A stretch of DNA of 64,000 nt from Bacillota bacterium (GCA_023381695.1 JAMCQP010000026.1:1-64000); one strand, 5' to 3'; shown: positions 21,664 through 31,158, numbered from the stretch's first letter. A program made the numbers and translations. The notes: generated from the sequence alone by a model not told the origin.

Positions 21664-21696
21664 TCTGACCTTCTTTGACCTTTTGACCTTATTATA
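21664..21696 (-). promoter_or_regulatory. CtsR operator overlapping/following the ctsR -10
   Basis: minus strand TATAATAAGGTCAAAAGGTCAAAGAAGGTCAGA: tandem GGTCAAA heptads. Confidence 0.8.
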
Positions 21697-21884
21697 GCAC
21701 AGCCGCTGGTTGCAGCTAAACTCCAATTTCAACCATCTTCGGCAGATTTTTGGCGCCAAAATACAAGAACATCCTCATCTTCCCCGGCACGCTGCATATT
21801 ATAACCCTCCGGCTCTTTGCAGCATAACTTCCGGCCCCGTCCGGCTACAAAAATTTTATTTTTGGTATCGGAAAAAGGAGGATT

Positions 21885-21912
21885 TTGTCGAAGAATGTCG
21901 AATCGGTATTAA
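21885..21912 (+). promoter_or_regulatory. candidate Spo0A-controlled promoter
   Basis: two TGTCGAA boxes (21886-21892, 21896-21902) overlapping TTGTCG-16-TATTAA. Confidence 0.55.
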
Positions 21913-21918
21913 CATAAA

Positions 21919-22056
21919 GTGGGTTATCCCGTGTGCCGAGACCAGACCCCCTCCTTTCCCTGGTCTCACCAGCACGCGGATAACTATAAAACCTACTTCT
22001 TTTCATTCATTCTCCTTTCTAAGAGGGCCTTTTCGAAGGCACCTCTTCTTTTTTTA
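21919..22056 (+). ncRNA. candidate novel small RNA with anti-SD-like loop
   Basis: hairpin 21923-21984 (7 bp + bulge + 6 bp + internal loop + 8 bp) with loop ACCCCCTCCTTTCC; linker with TCTCCTTTCT; terminator 22021-22055; no convincing ORF. Confidence 0.65.
22021..22055 (+). terminator. intrinsic terminator of the candidate sRNA
   Basis: AAGAGG GCCTT TTCG AAGGC A CCTCTT C TTTTTTT; T-run only on the plus strand. Confidence 0.85.
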
Positions 22057-22080
22057 TATATGATTCCATTGCAAAAAGTT

Positions 22081-23031
22081 TCAGGCAGGCCGCCGTTCCC
22101 GCAGGGCTTCCTGTATCTCCGGAATGCAGCTTTCCATGGCCTCGGCGCCCCTGCGGATATTTTCGTCCAGGGAACTGATGTCGAAATAGCCCACATCGTA
22201 GATTCTGGGTTTAACCCGGATTACCGGCCTGGCCCTGGCGTGCTTCAGCAGCTTGAAATAGAGATCCACCTTGCCGCGGCCCATGATATCCATGGATTGA
22301 ATCACCATCTCCAGGATATTATCGATCTCTTCCCTTCTTTCCCCGGCATAGCCCAGATCCACCGCCACCACCAGATCGGCGCCCATCTCAAAGAGCAGAT
22401 CCACCGGTATAAATGAGGTCAGGCCGCCATCCACAAGCACGCGGCCGGCAAGCTTCTTGGGATGAAAGACCCCGGGGATGGCGATACTGGCCCGGATTGC
22501 ATCGGCCAGCCCTATCTCGTCCAGAACTTCATCGTCGGCCATCTCCGGCCGGGCGCGGAGCTTTTCACGCATCACACGGCTTGTGAAGACCACCCGCTGG
22601 CCGCTGTTGATATCGGTCGCCACCACGGCGATGGGGATCCGGCAGGTGTCAAAGCTTTCCGAGGCCAGCCGACGCCGGAAGAGTTCTTCCAGGCGGTCCC
22701 CTTTTATTACCCCCGCCGGCGCCGAATTGAAGGGCCCTGTCTTCCCCCAGGCCAGCTCGGTCACCACCTTGCCCAGCGCCGACATCAACTGGGGCGCGGA
22801 ATCCCAGTCCAGGAAGTTCGTCTTCACCAGGCGCCTGGTAAACTGTTCAATTTCCGCGGGCTTCATCCCCACCCCGTACAGGACAGCCACAATGCTTCCC
22901 GCACTGGTGCCGGACAGAAGATCCGGCACCAGATCGTGCTTTCCCAGCACCTGCAACACGCCGATATGCGCCATCCCTCGCAATCCGCCGCCGCTTAAGG
23001 CCAGCCCGATCTTCGGCCTGGAAGGTTCCAT
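22081..23031 (-). CDS. patatin-like phospholipase (second copy)
   Basis: 'GLALSGGGLRGMAHIGV', 'GTSAGS', 'DGGL'. Confidence 0.88.
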   Translation of the reverse strand: MEPSRPKIGLALSGGGLRGMAHIGVLQVLGKHDLVPDLLSGTSAGSIVAVLYGVGMKPAEIEQFTRRLVKTNFLDWDSAPQLMSALGKVVTELAWGKTGPFNSAPAGVIKGDRLEELFRRRLASESFDTCRIPIAVVATDINSGQRVVFTSRVMREKLRARPEMADDEVLDEIGLADAIRASIAIPGVFHPKKLAGRVLVDGGLTSFIPVDLLFEMGADLVVAVDLGYAGERREEIDNILEMVIQSMDIMGRGKVDLYFKLLKHARARPVIRVKPRIYDVGYFDISSLDENIRRGAEAMESCIPEIQEALRERRPA

Positions 23032-23087
23032 CACGTTTCCCTCCTTGTTGGTTCCCTTGAAAAAGTCCGCCCCGTTGCTCCAAAAGC

Positions 23088-24260
23088 TTAAAAGACCTGC
23101 AGGACCAGGCACTTCAAATAGTAGGTTTCCTTGACACCTAAAAGGATGGGGTGATCCGCCGCCTGGGTCCGCAGGGCCACCCGTCTGAGCTCTTTCTTCG
23201 CATCGCGGGCGGCCATGAGCACCGTGTCCACAAAGAGATCCTCCGTCATATGGTGCGAACAGGAGCAGGTGATGAGAACCCCCCCCGGCGGCAAAAGCTT
23301 CATGGCTCTGAGATTGATCTCCTTGTACCCGCGGACGGCTCCCGCCAGCGCCTGCCGGTTCTTGGCAAAGGCGGGGGGATCCAGGATTACGGTGTCGAAT
23401 GCCACCTTCTCATCCGCATATTTACGCAGGAGGTCAAAGGCGTTCCCCACCTCAAACCGGCACCTTTCGCCGAGGCCGTTGACCGCTGCGTTACGATAAG
23501 CGGTACGAACGGCCGGTTCAGAGATATCGAGGCCCGTCACCTCTTTTGCCCCGTAATGCGCGGCATGAATGCTGAAGGTTCCGGTGTTGCAAAAAGCGTC
23601 CAAAACCCGTGCGCCATCCACAAACGGTGCGATGGCCCGCCGGTTCTCCTTTTGATCCAGGAAATACCCGGTCTTTTGCCCCTCCACCACATCCACATGG
23701 AAAGCCAGGCCGTTTTCCCGGATGAGAAACTCCCCATCGGGCACGCCCAGGAGGGGGCCCTTCTGGACCGGCAGACCTTCAAGCTCCCGGACAGCCACGT
23801 CGTTGCGCTCATAGATCACCCTCGGCTTGAGCAACTCCTGGATGGCGGCCAGAATCCAATCCTTTCGTTGATCCATGCCCAGCGCCAGAGTCTGCAGCAC
23901 CACATGGTCTTCATACTTATCAACGATCAGCGCCGGCAAAAAATCTCCTTCGCCAAAGACCACCCTGAAGGAGGTGGCTTCTGGCATCACCCGCCGCCGG
24001 TAGTCCAGCGCCCGCGCGATCCGCCGGTGAAAGAAACCTTCGTCGATCGCCTCGTCCCGCCACGTCAGGACCCGGATGGCAATCTGCGAGAAAGGGTTTA
24101 TGTACCCTCTGCCGAGAAAAAAACCGGCTGAGTTGACCACATCCACAATATCGCCGGGGTTGAACCCTCCCTCAACCCTCTCGATCTCTCCTGCGTACAC
24201 CCAGGGATGGCCGTCCTTGAGACGGCGGTCCTTCCCGCGCCGCAGAATCGCCCTTGCCAA
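23088..24260 (-). CDS. class I SAM-dependent rRNA methyltransferase (RlmI/YccW-like, PUA N-terminus)
   Basis: 'GRRLKDGHPWVYAGEI', 'VLDAFCNTGTFSIHAA', 'DPPAFAKN'. Confidence 0.9.
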   Translation of the reverse strand: MARAILRRGKDRRLKDGHPWVYAGEIERVEGGFNPGDIVDVVNSAGFFLGRGYINPFSQIAIRVLTWRDEAIDEGFFHRRIARALDYRRRVMPEATSFRVVFGEGDFLPALIVDKYEDHVVLQTLALGMDQRKDWILAAIQELLKPRVIYERNDVAVRELEGLPVQKGPLLGVPDGEFLIRENGLAFHVDVVEGQKTGYFLDQKENRRAIAPFVDGARVLDAFCNTGTFSIHAAHYGAKEVTGLDISEPAVRTAYRNAAVNGLGERCRFEVGNAFDLLRKYADEKVAFDTVILDPPAFAKNRQALAGAVRGYKEINLRAMKLLPPGGVLITCSCSHHMTEDLFVDTVLMAARDAKKELRRVALRTQAADHPILLGVKETYYLKCLVLQVF

Positions 24261-24278
24261 GAAGGTTTCCCTCCCTTT

Positions 24279-25721
24279 TCAGACCTTGAGCAAAAGCCCT
24301 TCACGCCTGAGAATCTCCCGGGCCACCAGGACTCCCGAGGCCGACGCCTGCACCAACCCCCGGGTGACGCCCGCCCCATCCCCGGTGGCAAAAAGATTTT
24401 GTATTCTGGTCTCCAGGGCGTTGTTCAGCTCGAGCCTTGAGGAATAGAACTTGACCTCCACCCCATAAAGAAGCGTATACCGGGAATAGACCCCCGGCGC
24501 AATGGTATCCAGCGCCTGGAGCATCTCCAACAGCCCCACCAGATGCCGGTAGGGAAAGACCAGGCTCAGATCGCCGGGAGTGGCATCCTGCAACGTGGGA
24601 CGCACCAACCCCTTCTTCATCCCCTCCACCGTGGAACGGCGCCCGGAGGTCAGATCCCCCAGCCTTTGCACCAGCACCCCACCTCCCAGAAGGTTGGCCA
24701 GCCCGGCGATGTACCTGCCGTAAGTAATCGGCTCCCTGAAGGGTTTTGTGAAGGTCTTGCTCACCAGCAGCGCAAAGTTGGTGTTTTCGGTCTTCTTCTC
24801 CGAGTGGCTGTGCCCGTTTACCGTGACCAGCCCGTCGTTGTTCTCGGTGACCACCTCCCCGTTGGGGCACATGCAGAAGGTCCGTACCCGGTCGTCAAAG
24901 GTGCGGGAATGAAAGATCAGCTTGGCCTCATAGATCACGTCGGTCAGATGTTGCATCACCACCGCGGGCAGTTCCACCCGGACCCCGATATCCACCGGGT
25001 TGTTGGCCAGCGAAAGCTGCAACTGCTCCGCCTGGCCGCGCAGCCATTCCGACCCCTCCCTTCCCGGCGCCACCACCACGTACCGGCCCCGGATGCGTTC
25101 GCCGCGGGAGGTTTCCACGCCGGTCACCACGCCGTTCTCCACGCCGTTCTCCACCAAGATACGCTCCGCCGCGACCCCCGTCTGGATCTCCACCCGGTCT
25201 TTGAGATCGTCATACATGCCCTGCAGGACCTGCTGGCTCCGTCCCGTCCCCAGATGGCGAATCCGGCTGGGCACCAGGTACAACTCGGCCAGTGTCGCCC
25301 GGCGCTCGATCTCCCGGATCTTCTCCTCATCCGTCCCGTGGATCTCCCGGGGAGCGCCGTAACGCAGGTAGATATCGTCCACATAAGTAATTAGCCGCTC
25401 CAGCTCTTCCCTGCTGATGTAATCGGTCAAATGGCCTCCCACGTCCGCGGAGAGGGTAAGCTTGCCGTCGCTGAACGCCCCGGCCCCTCCCCAGCCGGAG
25501 ACCACCGAACAGGGCTTGCACAGTATGCAACTGGTGTTGGCGGTCTTGGATGGGCAGTTGCGCTTGGTGATATCCTTGCCCTTTTCAAGGACCACCACGC
25601 TCAATTTCTCCTTGCTGGCGAGTTCCAGAGCCGAAAAGATTCCCGCCGGGCCGGCGCCGATGATGATCACATCGTACCCGTCGCGCAACGCCTTGCCTTG
25701 CTTGCTACCATTCATGGCCAT
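24279..25721 (-). CDS. NAD(P)/FAD-dependent oxidoreductase
   Basis: 'YDVIIIGAGPAGIFSALELA', C-terminal 'LFATGDGAG'. Confidence 0.88.
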   Translation of the reverse strand: MAMNGSKQGKALRDGYDVIIIGAGPAGIFSALELASKEKLSVVVLEKGKDITKRNCPSKTANTSCILCKPCSVVSGWGGAGAFSDGKLTLSADVGGHLTDYISREELERLITYVDDIYLRYGAPREIHGTDEEKIREIERRATLAELYLVPSRIRHLGTGRSQQVLQGMYDDLKDRVEIQTGVAAERILVENGVENGVVTGVETSRGERIRGRYVVVAPGREGSEWLRGQAEQLQLSLANNPVDIGVRVELPAVVMQHLTDVIYEAKLIFHSRTFDDRVRTFCMCPNGEVVTENNDGLVTVNGHSHSEKKTENTNFALLVSKTFTKPFREPITYGRYIAGLANLLGGGVLVQRLGDLTSGRRSTVEGMKKGLVRPTLQDATPGDLSLVFPYRHLVGLLEMLQALDTIAPGVYSRYTLLYGVEVKFYSSRLELNNALETRIQNLFATGDGAGVTRGLVQASASGVLVAREILRREGLLLKV

Positions 25722-25885
25722 TTGCTCCCCCGAATGCGCTCTCCGCGCTTAATTTAGCCTGTCCTTTGGGATTTGCGGTTATCCCCCCGCGGGGCTGTTT
25801 CAATATTTCTCTGCTGGCGCCCAACATCCTTTTACAAGAGGAATCGCCCTTCCGGCGCCGAAGATCCTGTAGGGGGAGGCAAAAG

Positions 25886-26491
25886 ATGTCGGAGGACGGC
25901 GCTTACAAAACAATCAAAGGTGAAGCCACATACGAACTCAAGATTGAGCGGTCGGTCTTTATCGCCCACACCCGGGAAGCAAACTCCGAAGAGGAGGCTC
26001 GGGCCTTTGTGGCCGCGGTCCGCGCGGAACATAAACAGGCCGCGCATAACTGTTACGCCTACCGGATCGGAACCGGCGCCAGGGAGGCCACCTATTTCAA
26101 CGATCACGGGGAACCCGGTGGAACGGCCGGCAAGCCCATTCTTGGCGCCATCCTTTCCCGGGAGGTGACCAATCTGTGCGTGGTGGTCACCCGGTACTTC
26201 GGCGGGAAAAAGCTCGGGGTTCGCGGCCTGATCGAGGCTTACGGCACGGCGGCGGGTCGGGCCATCGACGCCGCCGGGGTCGTCACCAGGACCCCCGTCT
26301 CCAGGATGGAGGTGGAATGTGACTACCCCCGCCTCAACCAGGTGCTCTACCTCCTCAACCGGCACGGCGCCAGGGTGCTGCACACCGATTACGGGCAACA
26401 GATCCTGCTCGCCGTCGAAGTAAACAAGGCCGCAGCAAGCGGCCTCGGTGACGATCTCCGGTCTCTGAGACAGGTCCGGGTCAAAAGTTAA
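25886..26491 (+). CDS. YigZ / IMPACT family protein
   Basis: 'KIERSVFIAHTREANSEEEARAFVAAVRAEHKQAAHNCYAYRIG...DHGEPGGTAGKPIL'. Confidence 0.92.
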   Translation: MSEDGAYKTIKGEATYELKIERSVFIAHTREANSEEEARAFVAAVRAEHKQAAHNCYAYRIGTGAREATYFNDHGEPGGTAGKPILGAILSREVTNLCVVVTRYFGGKKLGVRGLIEAYGTAAGRAIDAAGVVTRTPVSRMEVECDYPRLNQVLYLLNRHGARVLHTDYGQQILLAVEVNKAAASGLGDDLRSLRQVRVKS

Positions 26492-26978
26492 GCCGCAACC
26501 CTAACCTCGGACGGCCGGGCTGGTCCTTGCTCAACAACAGCTGGTACTCGGCGAAGAAGACGAAATATCCTACTCCACTCAGAAGATACGGTCTGAAATT
26601 CCCGCTGGACTTTATGTAAGTCATGCCAGCCCCCGCATAAAAATCCACGCCGTAAAAATCCTGCGGAAAGCGGTTCTGTAATCCCACGCCGGTCCACAAG
26701 TCGTTATTGCCCAGGAGATCCGCAAGATCCACATTCAAGGTCACATAGGTATGCGGCTTGTACTGATACTTCAACCCGACTCCGTAAAGCTGCATTGCGC
26801 TCAGGCTTCCGGAGACATCCAGGCTGTACTCCTCATTGCGATTCAAAAAGACCGGGCTCCGCGCGGAAACCACCCCGGACAACCCCACGATCAACCCCAG
26901 CAACACGCCAAACGCCATTACTCGCTTAAGATGCTCCCGCCCTTTAAAACGCTTCAACTCTTTCCCCTCCCCGTTCAT
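26481..26978 (-). CDS. exported beta-barrel-like protein, unknown function
   Basis: signal-peptide-like N-terminus ending VVSA; alternating aromatic/small beta pattern; C-terminal 'LGLRLNF'. Confidence 0.6.
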   Translation of the reverse strand: MNGEGKELKRFKGREHLKRVMAFGVLLGLIVGLSGVVSARSPVFLNRNEEYSLDVSGSLSAMQLYGVGLKYQYKPHTYVTLNVDLADLLGNNDLWTGVGLQNRFPQDFYGVDFYAGAGMTYIKSSGNFRPYLLSGVGYFVFFAEYQLLLSKDQPGRPRLGLRLNF

Positions 26979-28086
26979 TGTTGCGATCTTTCAACGCCCT
27001 GGCGATGGCCTCCGCCACCCTGGGCAAAGGCACCACCATATCCGCGTACCCTCCGTCCACCACCGCCCGCGGCATCCCGTAAACTACGCAGGTGGACTGG
27101 TGTTCCGCAATCACCCGGCCTCCCGCCGCTTTGATGTCCGCCACGCCCTTCGCCCCGTCACTGCCCATCCCGGTCAGAACCACCGCCAGCGTTCCGGCTC
27201 CGTACACTTCCGCCACGGATTTGAACATCACATCCACCGACGGCCTTAACGAAGCCACGGGCGGGTTCTGGTTGAGAACGATCTCGCCGCGCCCGTTGAC
27301 CATCATGTGAAAGTCACCCGGCGCCAGGAATACCTTCCCCGGTCTGATGCGATCTCCGGATCCCGCCTCGCGCACCTCCAGGGCGCTGATCGCATTCAAC
27401 CGCTCCGCCAGCGAATGGGTGAAACCCGGCGGCATATGCTGGACGATGAGCACGCCGGCGGGCAGATCGGCGGGCAACTGGCTCACCACCTCGTGCAGCG
27501 CCCTGGGCCCCCCGGTGGATGTGCCGATGGCCACCACCTGTTGCCCGGCAACCCGTCCCCCGACCGGTGCAGGCGCTTCCGTGCGCCGGTCCGCGGCCGG
27601 GGTTTCGGCGCGTTGCTCCCCGCCGGAAGGCCCGTGGGAAACCCTGTTCCGTTCCCGGCGGCCCAGCGCCATATTTACCTGGCTGGCCACCTTGATCTTG
27701 GTGATCAGCTCTTTACGAACGCTATCCAGGTTATCATGGGGGGCCGGCTTGCAGATGAAATCCACCGCGCCAAGCTCCAGCGCCTTGATGGTGGTCATCG
27801 CTCCTTCGGCGGTCAGATTGCTGAGCATGACCACCGGGGTGGGCGCCTTCGCCATGATCTGTTCCACCGCGGCCAGGCCGTCAAGAACCGGCATCTCCAC
27901 ATCCATGGTCACCACGTCCGGCCGGAGCTGTTCAACCCGTTTTACGGCCTCCTGACCGTTGTGCGCCACGCCGATTACGCTCAATTCCGGGTCTTGGCTC
28001 AGAATATCCGCGATCACCCTTCGCATGAACGCCGAATCATCTACAACCAGAACTTTGATAGGAACTGGCACCGGTGCTACCTCCAT
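26944..28086 (-). CDS. cheB: chemotaxis protein-glutamate methylesterase CheB
   Basis: receiver 'VLVVDDSAFMRR' plus 'AIGTSTGGPRAL' methylesterase. Confidence 0.95.
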   Translation of the reverse strand: MEVAPVPVPIKVLVVDDSAFMRRVIADILSQDPELSVIGVAHNGQEAVKRVEQLRPDVVTMDVEMPVLDGLAAVEQIMAKAPTPVVMLSNLTAEGAMTTIKALELGAVDFICKPAPHDNLDSVRKELITKIKVASQVNMALGRRERNRVSHGPSGGEQRAETPAADRRTEAPAPVGGRVAGQQVVAIGTSTGGPRALHEVVSQLPADLPAGVLIVQHMPPGFTHSLAERLNAISALEVREAGSGDRIRPGKVFLAPGDFHMMVNGRGEIVLNQNPPVASLRPSVDVMFKSVAEVYGAGTLAVVLTGMGSDGAKGVADIKAAGGRVIAEHQSTCVVYGMPRAVVDGGYADMVVPLPRVAEAIARALKDRNNERGGERVEAF

Positions 28087-28108
28087 GATTGTAACATATT
28101 GGCGCTTC

Positions 28109-30217
28109 TTAAACAATCAAATTCAACACATCCAGGATCAACGCCACCTTGCCGTCGCCCAGAATGGTAGCGCCGGCAAATCCTCTGGCCTGGCTGAACA
28201 TGCTGTCCAGGGACTTGATGACCACCTCCTGCTGGCCAATCAAGCGATCCACCACCAGCCCGTACCGCTTGTTGCCCGTCCGCACCACGACCACGTTGAG
28301 GTAGGGTTTGGGCGCTTCAGGCTCCGGCGTCTCAAAGAGCGTTGACATCCGGAAGATCGGGATGACCTGTCCCCGGAAAAGAAGGTGCTCCTGGTGCTGT
28401 ATGGTTTTGATGCTATCCACATGAATATTGACGATCTCCTCGATATTCTCCAGGGGCAGGGCATACACCTCGTCGGCGCCCACACGGACCAAAAGTGCCT
28501 GGATAATGGCCAGAGTGAGCGGCAGCTTGATCGTGAAGACACTGCCCTTTCCCGGTTCATTTTCCACGCTTACCGAACCATTTAAAGCCTGGATCTTGGA
28601 TCTTACCACGTCCAGCCCCACGCCCCGCCCGGAGACCTCGGTAATCTTCTCGGCGGTACTGAATCCGGCGTTGAACAACAGGCCCATCAGCTCTTCCTCG
28701 TCTACCTCATCCGCCTCCTCGGCGCTTAAAAACCCCGTATTTATGGCTTTGGTCCGCACCTTCTCCAGATCGATCCCGTGGCCGTCGTCGGTGAGTTGAA
28801 CCACCACCTGGTTGCCTTCATGCTTGGCGGCCAGTCTCACAAGGCCCGCCGCCGGTTTGTTCAACTTCCTTCGCTCATCCGGGCTTTCGATTCCATGGTC
28901 GACGGCGTTTCGCAGGAGGTGCACAAGGGGATCTCCGATCTCGTCCACCACCGTGCGGTCGAGCTCCGTCTCCCCGCCCTCGATGACCAGTTCGATCTCT
29001 TTGCCGAGTTCGCGAGCCAGGTCTCTTACCATCCGCGGGAACCGGTTGAAGACCTGATCGATGGGCACCATCCGGGCTTTCATCACCACGCCCTGCAACT
29101 CGGTGGTAATACGCGCCAACTCCTCGATTCCCTCATTAAGTACCGCCACCTTCGCGGCCAGGCCGATCTGGGCCAGACGGCTCCTGTTGATTACCAGCTC
29201 GCCCACCAGGTTCATCAAGCTGTCCAGTTTTTCAATATCCACCCGGATGGTCTGCCGGATGGCGTGATTGCCGTTAGAGTGACCGTTATTGGCCTGCTTC
29301 TGACCGTTTTGAGGTATGGCGGCCGCAACCACGGCGGCAACCGAACCCGCCTCCGCGGTTTGCGCCTGAACGCCGGCGGCGCTCATCTCCCCTTGCTGAG
29401 CGTCCTCTTGCGGCGCCCATCCTTCCTCCGCCGGGTCAAAGGAGGTCACCTTGACCTCGGCGACCTCGGCGACGGACATCAGCTCGGTCTGAATCTCCTC
29501 TTCGTTCAAGGCGGTCAAGTACAACGCCGCAAAGGAGAGATCGAATTTTTCGGCCTCAAGCTCCTCCGAGGAGGGAAAGGTTTTGATCACCTCGCCGTTC
29601 TCTTCCATCCTTCGCAGCACCAGATACGACCTGGCCGATTTGAGCGCGCAGTTCTCCTGGAGCTGGACGAAGACATAAAAGGCGCCTTCCCCACGTTGGG
29701 CGCCCTGATTAATAAAATCGCGCTCCGTGTCGGTCAGAACTACTTTTGCCAGACTCTCCGAACCGGTGATCCGCCCGCCGGCGCCTTCGCCCGCCGGGGT
29801 TTGAGCCGATCCATCTTGAGTTGATCCGTCCCGGGCCGATCCGCCCTGCAACTTTTGAAGGCTGGCCACCAGCGGCGTTATGTCCTGGTCGCTGGGCCTG
29901 TCGGCGGCGATGTCTTCCACAAAATCCTCCAGGACATCCAGGCACCGGAACAGGATATCCATGGTCTCCGGCGTCACGGTCAACTTCCCGTGGCGGAGTT
30001 GATCCAGAACGTTTTCGATCGCATGGGTAAACTCCGCTATCTCGGTAAATCCCATCGTGGCCGACATCCCTTTGAGGGTATGAGCCGCTCTGAAGATGTT
30101 CTCCAGAGATTCCTGGTGGGTGGGATCCTTTTCCAGGGAGAGAAGGCCGTCGTTCATCAGTTGCAAATGTTCTTTTGATTCGTCCAGAAAAATTCCCAGA
30201 TATTGAGATGTGTCCAT
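28109..30217 (-). CDS. cheA: chemotaxis histidine kinase CheA
   Basis: Hpt 'AAHTLKGMSATMGF', 'HLLRNAVDHGIE', GRGVGLDVV, CheW-like C-terminus. Confidence 0.95.
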   Translation of the reverse strand: MDTSQYLGIFLDESKEHLQLMNDGLLSLEKDPTHQESLENIFRAAHTLKGMSATMGFTEIAEFTHAIENVLDQLRHGKLTVTPETMDILFRCLDVLEDFVEDIAADRPSDQDITPLVASLQKLQGGSARDGSTQDGSAQTPAGEGAGGRITGSESLAKVVLTDTERDFINQGAQRGEGAFYVFVQLQENCALKSARSYLVLRRMEENGEVIKTFPSSEELEAEKFDLSFAALYLTALNEEEIQTELMSVAEVAEVKVTSFDPAEEGWAPQEDAQQGEMSAAGVQAQTAEAGSVAAVVAAAIPQNGQKQANNGHSNGNHAIRQTIRVDIEKLDSLMNLVGELVINRSRLAQIGLAAKVAVLNEGIEELARITTELQGVVMKARMVPIDQVFNRFPRMVRDLARELGKEIELVIEGGETELDRTVVDEIGDPLVHLLRNAVDHGIESPDERRKLNKPAAGLVRLAAKHEGNQVVVQLTDDGHGIDLEKVRTKAINTGFLSAEEADEVDEEELMGLLFNAGFSTAEKITEVSGRGVGLDVVRSKIQALNGSVSVENEPGKGSVFTIKLPLTLAIIQALLVRVGADEVYALPLENIEEIVNIHVDSIKTIQHQEHLLFRGQVIPIFRMSTLFETPEPEAPKPYLNVVVVRTGNKRYGLVVDRLIGQQEVVIKSLDSMFSQARGFAGATILGDGKVALILDVLNLIV

Positions 30218-30222
30218 GATCT

Positions 30223-30678
30223 CTACCCCCTAATCTCACCCTCCGCAATGATTTGGTCAAGTGCCAGAAGGATCAACAGCCGTTCGCCGATCTTGGCGAT
30301 CCCCTGGATAAATTGCTGGGCAATGCCGGCCACCGCCATATTCGGGGAATCCACTTCGCTAGCGTTAACCCTGGTGGTTTCAGTCACGGAATCAACCAGA
30401 AGCCCTGCCACATGCTGCCCGACCTCCACCACGATAATCCGGGAGTCGTCGCGAACCTCCGAATCACCCAGGGACAGCCTTTTTTTGAGATCCACCACCG
30501 GAATAATCTTGCCCCGCAGGTTAAAGACCCCTCGGATATAAAATGGCGCCCGCGGCACACGGGTGATCTCCGTTACATTCTTGATCTCATTCACATGGTC
30601 AATGGTTACCGCATACTCTTCATCTTTAAGTTTGAACGCCACCATCTGCAACTCTTGCTGCGTACGTTCCTCGGCCAT
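30223..30678 (-). CDS. cheW: chemotaxis adaptor CheW
   Basis: 'FKLKDEEYAVTIDHVNEIKNVTEITRVPRAPFYIRGVFNLRGKIIPVVDL'. Confidence 0.94.
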   Translation of the reverse strand: MAEERTQQELQMVAFKLKDEEYAVTIDHVNEIKNVTEITRVPRAPFYIRGVFNLRGKIIPVVDLKKRLSLGDSEVRDDSRIIVVEVGQHVAGLLVDSVTETTRVNASEVDSPNMAVAGIAQQFIQGIAKIGERLLILLALDQIIAEGEIRG

Positions 30679-30773
30679 CTGGACATACCTCCTCAGGTAA
30701 CCTTGCCAAACAGTCCAACTAAAAAGATATTCGGCAGAACCGGCATCCTAACTTAGGGGATCTTTTGCTCCCA

Positions 30774-30804
30774 TAAAAAAACCCCGGTATATTTACCGGG
30801 ATCA
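30774..30804 (-). terminator. intrinsic terminator downstream of the CsoR-family gene
   Basis: CCCGGTAAATATACCGGGG followed by TTTTTTT on minus strand. Confidence 0.85.
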
Positions 30805-30839
30805 GGATTCGGATTTATTTTGTTCTCTCTGAAACGAGC

Positions 30840-31148
30840 TTATCGCATGAAGTCCAGTACCGCCTTTACCACCTGCACCGTCAATTCACGGGGATCTTTG
30901 CCGGAAGACAGCCCTTCTTCCAGACAACCCTGGGCATGTTCCTCCATCAAAGTGTGGGCCGCCTTTTCAATGGAAGCCCGGACCGCAATCATCTGGGTGA
31001 GGATATCGACGCAAGGCTTGCCTTCCTGGATCATCTTTTCAATGCCGAGGATATGCCCGCGAATGTTGCGGAGCCGGAGCAACAACACCTCCTGCGCTTC
31101 CTGGTTGGCGAACTTCACCTCTGTCCCATCCAAATCCATCCACCCCAA
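30840..31148 (-). CDS. metal-sensing transcriptional repressor, CsoR/DUF156 family
   Basis: 'LLRLRNIRGHILGIEKMIQEGKPCVDILTQMIAVRASIEKAAHTLMEEHAQGC' (C...HxxxC ligands). Confidence 0.88.
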   Translation of the reverse strand: MGWMDLDGTEVKFANQEAQEVLLLRLRNIRGHILGIEKMIQEGKPCVDILTQMIAVRASIEKAAHTLMEEHAQGCLEEGLSSGKDPRELTVQVVKAVLDFMR

Positions 31149-31158
31149 TCAAAGTTAG

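Noticed and set aside
22057-22080. Could the 22021-22055 hairpin be the patatin gene's terminator?
   Set aside because: On the minus strand there is no T-run after the hairpin; the T-run is only on the plus strand.
21710-22416. Plus-strand ORFs 21710-22063 and 21919-22416
   Set aside because: Translations resemble no family, run through the sRNA terminator or antisense to the patatin gene; the ncRNA reading explains the region better.
23393-23399. TGTCGAA boxes at 23393 and (reverse) 45501
   Set aside because: Single occurrences inside well-supported coding sequence; expected by chance.
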